NCBI GenBank assembly: GCA_919902965.1 | Contig: CAKKSJ010000190.1 | Coordinates: 1-5,499 of the forward strand | DNA: 5,499 bases | Reading direction: 5' to 3' | DNA from: Burkholderiales bacterium | GTDB taxonomy: Bacteria > Pseudomonadota > Gammaproteobacteria > Burkholderiales > SG8-39 | Shown here: positions 1 through 5,088 of the stretch, piece by piece | How positions within the stretch are numbered: the first letter of the stretch is position 1 | How the letters are laid out: each line of letters begins with the position of its first letter | Translations under genes and position numbers: made by a program | Notes under the pieces: model-generated | The model's input: only the letters and a program-made list of their open reading frames with translations | The model's database searches: none | Told to the model about the DNA's origin: nothing

Positions 1-178
1 AGAAAGCCAGAGTGCCGCTGGACTCCTGTGTCAGCTTGCGCTTGCGATCGTAGACCTTCTGCTCGAATTCGCCCTGGGCCGATGCAGTTGCGGCAATGAA
101 GCCGTGCAGCGCGTCCAGGCCCGCTGCCCTGGCCGCAGAAACCAGCAGCAGCAGCGCGGCAAACAGCAGCGCTCGCAC
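1..178 (-). CDS. lolA: Outer-membrane lipoprotein carrier protein LolA, N-terminal part
   Basis: LolA is the periplasmic chaperone that takes mature lipoproteins from the LolCDE transporter and hands them to LolB at the outer membrane. Only the first 59 codons are present; the gene continues beyond base 1. The protein opens with a short signal peptide (residues 1-18, a Leu/Ala-rich core ending in A-R-A). The mature start has the LolA pattern: an amphipathic helix, then F-E-Q-K-V-Y-D followed by S-S-G-T-L-A-F, the first strands of the LolA beta-sheet. The start is GTG at 178. It is the only possible one upstream, because the ftsK stop (TGA, 184-182) lies in the same frame just two codons before it. 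GAAGG at 190-186 gives a Shine-Dalgarno 7 nt from the GTG. It is co-transcribed with ftsK, the usual arrangement in proteobacteria. Identification rests on the N-terminus only, but the match is good. Confidence 0.87.
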   Translation of the reverse strand, partial: MRALLFAALLLLVSAARAAGLDALHGFIAATASAQGEFEQKVYDRKRKLTQESSGTLAF

Positions 179-181
179 CGC

Positions 182-2464
182 TCAGCCTTCGACCCGGTTG
201 GGTACCAGCACTTCACGATTGCCGTTCGACTGCATCGCCGAGACCATCCCGGCCTGCTCCATCTGCTCGATCAGGCGCGCCGCGCGGTTGTAGCCGATGC
301 GCAAATGCCGCTGCACCTGTGAAATCGACGCGCGCCGCGTGCGCAATACGATCTCCACCGCCTGGTCGTAAAGCGGATCGGCCTCGCCGCCGCCCGCCTC
401 ACCCGCACCATTCAACTCACCGCCAGGCTCGCCCGCATCGAGCACGCCATCGATATAGTCGGGCTGGCCCATTTTCTTCAGGTAGGCGACCACTTTGTGC
501 ACTTCGTGATCCGCGACAAAGGCCCCGTGCACCCGCTGCGGCAGCCCGGTGCCCGGCCGCAGGTAGAGCATGTCCCCCTGGCCCAGCAGGGCTTCGGCGC
601 CCATCTGGTCGAGGATGGTGCGCGAGTCCACCTTGCTCGACACCTGGAAGGAAATGCGCGTGGGAATATTGGCCTTGATCAGGCCCGTGATCACGTCCAC
701 CGAGGGCCGTTGCGTCGCCAGTATGAGGTGTATGCCCGAGGCGCGCGCTTTTTGTGCCAGGCGCGCGATCAACTCCTCCACTTTCTTGCCCACCACCATC
801 ATCAGATCGGCGAGTTCGTCTATCACCACCACGATATAGGGCAGCAGCTCGAGGAACTGCGGTTCGCCTGTCTCCAGCGTGGTCGGATCCTGCAGCGGCT
901 GGCCCAGCTTTTCCGCCTCGGCAACTTTGGCGTTGTAACCCGAGAGCTGGCGCACGCCCAGCCAGGACATGAGCTTGTAGCGCCGCTCCATCTCGGCCAC
1001 GCACCAGTTGAGCGCACTCGCCGCCTGCTTCATGTCGGTCACCACCGGCGCCAGCAGGTGCGGTATGTCCTGGTAGACCGACAACTCGAGCATTTTCGGA
1101 TCGATCAGGATCAGGCGTATCTGGCGCGGCTCGGCCTTGTACAACAGCGACAGGATCATGGCGTTGATCGCCACCGATTTACCCGAACCGGTGGTTCCCG
1201 CCACCAGCAGGTGCGGCATTTTTGCGAGATCGGCAACCATGGGCTTGCCGGCGATGTCCTTGCCCAGGGTGAGGACCAGCGGCGCGTGCATCTCGTGGTA
1301 GACCTCGGAGCTGAGGATTTCGGACAGGCGCACGATCTGACGCTTGGGGTTGGGGATCTCCAGACCCATGCAGGACTTGCCGGGGATGGTCTCGACCACG
1401 CGTATGCTCACCACCGACAGCGCCCGCGCCAGGTCCTTCACCAAGCTCATGATCTGGCTGCCCTTGACGCCTACCGCGGGCTCGATCTCATAGCGCGTAA
1501 TCACCGGACCCGGATAGGCGGCCAGCACTTTCACCTGCACGCCAAAATCGGAAAGTTTTTTTTCGATCAGACGCGAAGTGTATTCCAGGGTTTCATCGCT
1601 GATCGACTCGATGTCATGCTGCGCCTCATCGAGTAGAACCAGCGGCGGCAGCGGCGTATCGGGCAGGTCCTGGAACAGGGGCACCTGCTTTTCCTTGATC
1701 ACACGCTCGGACTTTGCGATTTCCACCACGGGCGCTTCAATGCGTATCGGCGCGTGGTCTTCGATAATGCGCTTCTTGTCTTCTTCCACGACCGCCTCGC
1801 GCGCGTGGGTCGCGACCTCGCCGGCCTTGCGGTCCTGCCGGCGTTGCCAGCTGTTGAGCACGAAGTCATAGCTCAATTCCAGCGCCGCGCCGGTCACCTC
1901 GATCACGCTCAGCCAGGAAACGCCGGTGAAAAGGCTCGCGCCTATGGCGAACAGGGTCAGCAATATCAGCGTCGCCCCGGTAAAACCCACGGTGGCTGCG
2001 AAGCTGCTGCTGATCACCGCGCCCAGCATGCCGCCGGGCGCCAGCGGCAGCGTCGCCTTGAACGTATAGAAGCGCAGCGCTTCTACGCCGCTGCTGGCGG
2101 CGATCAACAACACAAAACCAGCCAGTGTGACCAGCAGCGAACGCTGGTCCAGCAGGCTGCTGCCGTCCAGGCGGCGATAGCTGGCGATAACGATGTAAGC
2201 CAGCAGCACCACCAGCCAGTAGGCGGATACGCCAAACAGGTATAACAGCAACTCGGACAGCCAGGCGCCGGCGCGCCCGCCGGCGTTTCGCGACGTCGCC
2301 TCGGCCGTACTGTGGAACCAGCCCGGATCGGCCTTATCGAAGGTAAGCAGAACCAGCAACAGGTAGAGCGCCAGGGCCAGCAGCGCAAACCACTTCGATT
2401 CGCGCAGCAAGGCGGCGATTTTCCCGGGGAGGGGCGGTGTCTGGGTTCGGTTCAGTGTACGCAT
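182..2464 (-). CDS. ftsK: DNA translocase FtsK
   Basis: FtsK is the septum-anchored, ATP-driven double-stranded DNA pump that clears chromosome ends from the division site and activates XerCD recombination at dif. The 760-residue protein shows the full architecture. There are four likely membrane segments (about 24-42, 70-95, 108-124, 162-186). A charged linker runs from about 205 to 275, far shorter than the several hundred residues of E. coli FtsK. The alpha/beta motor has Walker A G-T-T-G-S-G-K-S (423-430), Walker B V-V-V-I-D-E-L-A-D (545-553), and the conserved I-L-A-T-Q-R-P-S (581-588). A Gly/Glu-rich hinge (about 676-696) leads to the C-terminal winged-helix gamma domain (about 697-757, with I-G-Y-N-R-A-A-R-L-I), which reads KOPS and contacts XerD. 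All domains look intact. The ATG at 2464 lacks a clear Shine-Dalgarno, but it opens a sensible N-terminus and lies just after a good promoter. It is followed directly by lolA. Short four-segment FtsK proteins are typical of betaproteobacteria. Confidence 0.97.
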   Translation of the reverse strand: MRTLNRTQTPPLPGKIAALLRESKWFALLALALYLLLVLLTFDKADPGWFHSTAEATSRNAGGRAGAWLSELLLYLFGVSAYWLVVLLAYIVIASYRRLDGSSLLDQRSLLVTLAGFVLLIAASSGVEALRFYTFKATLPLAPGGMLGAVISSSFAATVGFTGATLILLTLFAIGASLFTGVSWLSVIEVTGAALELSYDFVLNSWQRRQDRKAGEVATHAREAVVEEDKKRIIEDHAPIRIEAPVVEIAKSERVIKEKQVPLFQDLPDTPLPPLVLLDEAQHDIESISDETLEYTSRLIEKKLSDFGVQVKVLAAYPGPVITRYEIEPAVGVKGSQIMSLVKDLARALSVVSIRVVETIPGKSCMGLEIPNPKRQIVRLSEILSSEVYHEMHAPLVLTLGKDIAGKPMVADLAKMPHLLVAGTTGSGKSVAINAMILSLLYKAEPRQIRLILIDPKMLELSVYQDIPHLLAPVVTDMKQAASALNWCVAEMERRYKLMSWLGVRQLSGYNAKVAEAEKLGQPLQDPTTLETGEPQFLELLPYIVVVIDELADLMMVVGKKVEELIARLAQKARASGIHLILATQRPSVDVITGLIKANIPTRISFQVSSKVDSRTILDQMGAEALLGQGDMLYLRPGTGLPQRVHGAFVADHEVHKVVAYLKKMGQPDYIDGVLDAGEPGGELNGAGEAGGGEADPLYDQAVEIVLRTRRASISQVQRHLRIGYNRAARLIEQMEQAGMVSAMQSNGNREVLVPNRVEG

Positions 2465-2488
2465 AGTCTGACAGGCGTCGGTCCGGGC

Positions 2489-2518
2489 ATTTTACCCGCT
2501 TGGACGCTCGGCCACCAA
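2489..2518 (-). promoter_or_regulatory. Predicted sigma70-type promoter of ftsK-lolA
   Basis: On the minus strand there is TTGGTG (2518-2513) as a -35 box, an 18-bp spacer, and TAAAAT (2494-2489) as a -10 box matching 5 of 6 consensus bases. Transcription would start near 2482, giving a leader of about 18 nt before the ftsK ATG. It sits between the terminator of the preceding gene and the ftsK start, where a promoter is expected. The -35 is weak (TTG only). Confidence 0.5.
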
Positions 2519-2540
2519 AACATGCCTGCCGCGGCCGGAA

Positions 2541-2569
2541 TTAAAAATCCCCGCGCGGGCGGGGATTTT
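2541..2569 (-). terminator. Rho-independent terminator of the FecR-domain gene
   Basis: A perfect 11-bp stem, AAAATCCCCGC (2544-2554) with GCGGGGATTTT (2559-2569), closes a 4-nt loop. On the minus strand it is followed by a T-rich run made from the end of the stem plus TAA. It begins 24 nt after the stop codon of the FecR-domain gene and separates that gene from the ftsK promoter. The AT base of the stem is symmetrical, so weaker termination in the opposite direction is possible, but there is no gene on that strand. Confidence 0.88.
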
Positions 2570-2593
2570 CAAAGCTGGCGAAATCAAACGGAA

Positions 2594-3322
2594 TCAGCGC
2601 CGTACCACGCACTCCTGATTCTTGCCCGAGTTAACCGCCGCGCCGGTCATGATGCTTTGAATAAAGCTCGCCGGCGGCGTGAACTGCAGGCCCGGATCGG
2701 TGGAGAGGAAGCGCGGACGGCTGTTGCGGTCCGAAATCGCGCCGAACTGGCCGGCAAGAAAGCTCTGCGATCCGGCATTATTGGTCGCGATGATCTCGCC
2801 GTCGGTAACGCTCACGTATACCGCCGGCTCGAGGGCCTCGCTGGAGCTCGGCTTCGGGCAGGGCGTGGTGAGGCAGTCGTCGGCGGCGTAGCTGGTGCCG
2901 CGGATACCGATCGTCGCAGTTGCCGTGCCCAGGCTGTACGCATCCTGATCGCCGCGCTTGCCCACCAGGCCGGTGACCGCGCGCAGACCGCCTTTCACCA
3001 GTCCGAAAACAAAACTGTCCTTGTCCGGCTCTTCGGTCTTGAACCGGAATTGCTGGATTTTCACGCTGCTGTTGGGTTTGAGCGTGATCATACCGCCGTC
3101 GGTAAATTTGATCTGCGCATAGCTGTCTTTCTGGGTATTCACGGTATCTCCGCCAACCACCTGGGATTTCTGCGACAGAATGCGCATCGAGCCATCTGCC
3201 TTTATTACCGACAGCGTGCCCGACAACTGCGACACCGAGCCGGTATTGGCCCACGCGCTGCCGGCCATCAGCCCCAGCGCCAGAATAGTCAGATATTTCA
3301 AGTTTGGTCTGAAATTTCTCAT
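2594..3322 (-). CDS. Exported FecR-domain protein
   Basis: A 242-residue exported protein with a typical Sec signal peptide: basic start M-R-N-F-R-P-N-L-K, hydrophobic core at about 9-22, and likely cleavage after A-W-A (residue 25). The mature part has a FecR-type domain at roughly 55-145. Its hallmarks are G-G-D-T-V-N-T (57-63), A-Q-I-K-F-T-D-G-G-M-I-T-L-K-P-N-S (69-85), and the G-T-A-T-A-T-I-G-I-R-G-T-S-Y segment (132-145). A second beta-rich block follows (V-Y-V-S-V-T-D-G-E-I, 168-177). C150 and C155 could form a disulfide, and C238 lies near the C-terminus. Unlike the iron-signalling FecR anti-sigma regulator, it has no cytoplasmic domain or membrane anchor, and no fecI sigma factor or TonB receptor is adjacent. 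It is therefore probably a free periplasmic or surface protein of unknown role. The ATG at 3322 is supported by AAGGAG 7 nt upstream (3335-3330). It is flanked by terminators, so it is likely monocistronic. Confidence 0.88.
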   Translation of the reverse strand: MRNFRPNLKYLTILALGLMAGSAWANTGSVSQLSGTLSVIKADGSMRILSQKSQVVGGDTVNTQKDSYAQIKFTDGGMITLKPNSSVKIQQFRFKTEEPDKDSFVFGLVKGGLRAVTGLVGKRGDQDAYSLGTATATIGIRGTSYAADDCLTTPCPKPSSSEALEPAVYVSVTDGEIIATNNAGSQSFLAGQFGAISDRNSRPRFLSTDPGLQFTPPASFIQSIMTGAAVNSGKNQECVVRR

Positions 3323-3329
3323 GTTGCCG

Positions 3330-3335
3330 CTCCTT
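3330..3335 (-). promoter_or_regulatory. Ribosome binding site of the FecR-domain gene
   Basis: AAGGAG on the minus strand, 7 nt before the ATG at 3322. It is the clearest Shine-Dalgarno in the window and fixes the start against the out-of-frame ATG codons just upstream. Confidence 0.8.
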
Positions 3336-3405
3336 CATTCATGCGTGCCGGCGACCACATCGCCATAATCGACCACCAGTCTAATCCGACTCTCCTTCAG
3401 ATACT

Positions 3406-3447
3406 GAGGAACAAGTTCACGATTATTAACATATATTTTGGCTATTA
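3406..3447 (-). promoter_or_regulatory. Candidate promoter region of the FecR-domain gene
   Basis: The stretch 3421-3447 is strikingly AT-rich against its surroundings. On the minus strand it contains AATAAT (3427-3422), 5 of 6 matches to a -10 box, but no good -35 hexamer 16-18 bp upstream. Just downstream lie the short dyad GAAC-N2-GTTC (3409-3418) and a half-site CGTGA (3421-3417) resembling half of a CRP site. A promoter is expected here, since the region lies between a terminator and the gene. The exact boxes are a guess, and the leader would be about 90 nt. Confidence 0.3.
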
Positions 3448-3453
3448 CCCCGG

Positions 3454-3473
3454 AAAACGGCGCTCCCGCGCCG
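3454..3473 (-). terminator. Intrinsic terminator after Crp/Fnr regulator 1
   Basis: On the minus strand CGGCGC (3473-3468), loop GGGA, and GCGCCG (3463-3458) form a 6-bp GC stem followed by TTTT (3457-3454). It starts about 41 nt after the regulator's stop codon. It is nested in a larger inverted repeat (3449-3459 with 3483-3493, 11 bp perfect). A mirror hairpin on the plus strand (3470-3485) also precedes a TTTT run, so the element may terminate in both directions. Confidence 0.55.
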
Positions 3474-3514
3474 GCTCGCTGGCGTTTTCCGGGCACATTT
3501 TCGGACAGTGTTAC

Positions 3515-4189
3515 TTAATCGGGGAGCGGAATATTTTCGCGGATGATAATGGCATCGCCACGCAGTTCGATATAACCCGCCTCCTGCAGGTGCTTCATCA
3601 CCCGGCTGACCATTTCGCGCGAGGCGCCGATCATGCGCGCGATATCCTGCTTGGACAGCTTTCTGGTCACCACTTTTTCGCCGCCGACGACTTCGGCCGT
3701 TTCCAGCAGCAGCCGCGCCACGCGCCCGAATACATCCATCAGCGCCAGGCTGCCGATCTGATTGTCCGCGTCGCGCAATCGCTTTACCAGGCCGCGCATA
3801 ACCGTCATGGCCATTTCGAAATTATCGGCCAGGCAGCGCTTGAAATCGGACTTGGATATGCAAACCACCTCGCACGGCTCCAGCGCCACGACATTGGCCG
3901 AACGCGGGCTGTTGTCGATCAGTCCCATTTCGCCGACAAATTCGTTCGGCTCGAGTATGGCCAGAATCACCTCCTTGCCGTCGAGATCGCTCATCAATAC
4001 CTTGATCCGGCCACTGATGAGAATGTAGAGCGAGTCGGTGGGGTCGCCGGCGCCCAGGATCTGGCTGCCGCGGGCGTAGGATTTGCGCGTGACCACCCGC
4101 GCAAGCAGGACGAGTTCCTTTTCGCTCAGTACCGAGAGCAAGGGCACGTTGCGCAACAGCGCTGTGGATACGTGAGACACGCCTGTCAT
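3515..4189 (-). CDS. Crp/Fnr-family transcriptional regulator 1
   Basis: A 224-residue regulator of the Crp/Fnr superfamily, expected to bind DNA as a dimer. The N-terminal cyclic-nucleotide-binding beta-roll (about 12-125) keeps the phosphate-cassette core G-E-M-G-L (86-90) and R-S-A (96-98). The long dimerisation helix (about 125-150) leads into the HTH_Crp domain (about 150-215), with recognition helix S-R-E-M-V-S-R (190-196). R191, E192 and R196 match the CRP residues that read TGTGA half-sites. The cysteines (106, 110, 119) do not form an FNR-type iron-sulfur cluster. A141-D142 replace the Thr-Ser pair that holds the cAMP adenine in E. coli CRP, so the ligand may differ or be absent. The ATG at 4189 is preceded by an AGAGGAAG Shine-Dalgarno. 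The frame is open upstream to 4468, but that part is not protein-like. It follows its paralogue at 4413-5087 after 223 bp and may be co-transcribed or have its own promoter. Confidence 0.92.
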   Translation of the reverse strand: MTGVSHVSTALLRNVPLLSVLSEKELVLLARVVTRKSYARGSQILGAGDPTDSLYILISGRIKVLMSDLDGKEVILAILEPNEFVGEMGLIDNSPRSANVVALEPCEVVCISKSDFKRCLADNFEMAMTVMRGLVKRLRDADNQIGSLALMDVFGRVARLLLETAEVVGGEKVVTRKLSKQDIARMIGASREMVSRVMKHLQEAGYIELRGDAIIIRENIPLPD

Positions 4190-4250
4190 GCTTCTTCCTC
4201 TTCGTTTCTGTTGCAGGTTGAAAGTATTGTTGTTCCGCGGGCCGCCACCG

Positions 4251-4266
4251 CCTGGATATAGCCAGG
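4251..4266 (-). promoter_or_regulatory. CCTGG-N6-CCAGG dyad overlapping a possible -10 box
   Basis: A 5-bp inverted repeat with a 6-bp spacer, the same 5-6-5 geometry as CRP-family operators. The spacer contains TATATC on the minus strand (4260-4255), a fair -10 box without an evident -35. It lies about 60 nt upstream of the regulator 1 ATG, a suitable place for its promoter and autoregulation. The half-sites are not TGTGA-like, so binding by these regulators is unproven. Confidence 0.3.
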
Positions 4267-4286
4267 ACTGCACCGCGCGCGCATGC

Positions 4287-4335
4287 GCACGGCCGGCTGA
4301 CGGCCGCATACGCGCCACCAGCCGGACGGCCGTGC
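4287..4335. repeat. Large GC-rich imperfect inverted repeat
   Basis: GCACGG (4287-4292) pairs with CCGTGC (4330-4335), and CCGGCTG (4293-4299) with CAGCCGG (4319-4325). A 4-nt bulge (4326-4329) interrupts one side and the loop is 19 nt. An alternative pairing uses GCACGGCCG with CGGCCGTGC (9 bp). A TTTT run follows only on the plus strand (4336-4339). On the transcribed minus strand there is no U-tract, so it is more likely an mRNA leader or intercistronic hairpin than a terminator. Confidence 0.5.
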
Positions 4336-4341
4336 TTTTCA

Positions 4342-4357
4342 TGCTATCAGATTCACC
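4342..4357. promoter_or_regulatory. Candidate CRP-like operator upstream of regulator 1
   Basis: TGCTA-N6-TCACC matches the CRP palindrome TGTGA-N6-TCACA at 7 of 10 half-site positions and has the right spacing. It sits about 155 nt upstream of the regulator 1 start. The prediction is by eye, and a 7/10 match can occur by chance. Confidence 0.25.
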
Positions 4358-4412
4358 CCGGACTGGCTTGGACGAAATCGCATCCGGCCGGACTGCGGCA
4401 GGCTGATCGCGG

Positions 4413-5087
4413 CTAATCGGCGAGCAGAATCTTGCTGCGCAGGACGATGGATCGACCGCGCGGGACAATGGCGCCGCTGCGTTGCAGGTCCTTCATCACG
4501 CGACTGACCATCTCGCGCGAAGCGCCTATCATTTTTGCGATGTCCTGTTTGGACATTTTCTTGACCACCACCTTCTCACCGCCGACATCCTCGGCCATCT
4601 CCAGCAACAGGCGCGCCACCCGGCCGTAGACGTCCATGAGCGCCAGGCTGCCGATCTTCTGGTCGGCTTCGCGCAGCCTTTTGACCAGACCGCGCATCAC
4701 CATCAGCGACAAATCGAAATTCTCCGCCAACCTGCGCTTGAAGTCTGTCTTGGAGATGGTGAGCAGGTCGCACGGCTCCAGCGTCACCACGGTGGCCGAG
4801 CGCGGGCTGTCGTCCAATAGGCCCATCTCGCCGAAAAACTCTCCGGGGCCGAGGATGGAAAGAATTACTTCCCGTCCCTGCTCGTCTGACATCAACACTT
4901 TGAGGCGGCCGTTGATGACAATGTACAGCGAATCCGTGGGATCGCCCGCGCCGATGATCTTGGCATTGCGACGGACGCTCTTGCGCACGATCGTGCGCGC
5001 CAGGACGCTCAGCTGCTCCTCGTCCAGTCCGGAAAACAGCGGCACATTGTGCAGCAGGGTATTCGATACGATAGCCGGCTGTGACAT
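4413..5087 (-). CDS. Crp/Fnr-family transcriptional regulator 2
   Basis: A paralogue of the regulator at 3515-4189: 224 residues, alignable without gaps, about 150 identical positions. The beta-roll has G-E-M-G-L (86-90) and R-S-A (96-98). The dimer helix continues into G-S-L-A-L-M-D-V-Y-G-R (146-156). The HTH recognition helix is S-R-E-M-V-S-R (190-196), and residues 186-199 are identical in both paralogues. It also has A141-D142 in place of the CRP Thr-Ser adenine contacts, and its only cysteine is C106, so it is not an FNR oxygen sensor. The start chosen is ATG at 5087. It aligns exactly with the first residue of the paralogue and lies 1 nt after the stop of the upstream gene. An in-frame ATG at 5117 would add 10 residues and overlap that gene. 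Neither start has a clear Shine-Dalgarno, which with the tight junction suggests translational coupling. The likely role is a global or local regulator; its effector is unknown. Confidence 0.91.
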   Translation of the reverse strand: MSQPAIVSNTLLHNVPLFSGLDEEQLSVLARTIVRKSVRRNAKIIGAGDPTDSLYIVINGRLKVLMSDEQGREVILSILGPGEFFGEMGLLDDSPRSATVVTLEPCDLLTISKTDFKRRLAENFDLSLMVMRGLVKRLREADQKIGSLALMDVYGRVARLLLEMAEDVGGEKVVVKKMSKQDIAKMIGASREMVSRVMKDLQRSGAIVPRGRSIVLRSKILLAD

Positions 5088-5088
5088 G

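Larger units (their letters stand above)
4190..4412. other. Intergenic region between the two Crp/Fnr paralogues, rich in dyads
   Basis: No gene is supported in these 223 bases. They hold a large GC-rich hairpin (4287-4335), a CRP-like half-matching site (4342-4357), and a CCTGG-N6-CCAGG dyad around a TATATC box (4251-4266). No convincing terminator follows regulator 2: the best candidate is a weak imperfect stem around 4372-4395. Read-through from regulator 2 into regulator 1 is therefore plausible. Confidence 0.6.

Noticed and set aside
497..1636. 379-codon open frame on the plus strand
   Set aside because: Fully antisense to ftsK, with His/Arg/Gln-rich low-information translation and no supporting ribosome site.
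2426..2863. Two GGGNAGGG (KOPS-like) octamers on the plus strand, 2426-2433 and 2856-2863
   Set aside because: They match the E. coli FtsK-orienting consensus, but in about 5.5 kb of GC-rich DNA one or two matches are expected by chance, and the motif for this organism is unknown.
2594..3322. Iron-uptake anti-sigma regulator FecR
   Set aside because: The protein starts with a cleavable signal peptide and lacks the cytoplasmic domain and single membrane span of FecR; no fecI partner is present.
2312..4261. 649-codon open frame on the plus strand
   Set aside because: It runs antisense across the FecR-domain gene, two intergenic regions and regulator 1. Its translation is rich in Arg, His, Ala and Gln with no domain, a typical shadow frame of GC-rich coding DNA.
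4190..4468. 93-residue N-terminal extension of regulator 1
   Set aside because: The upstream in-frame ATG at 4468 lies inside regulator 2, and the extra sequence resembles translated intergenic DNA. The ATG at 4189 has a Shine-Dalgarno and aligns with the paralogue.
3515..5087. FNR-type oxygen sensing by the two regulators
   Set aside because: Neither protein has the N-terminal cysteine cluster needed for the iron-sulfur centre: regulator 1 has C106, C110 and C119, and regulator 2 only C106.
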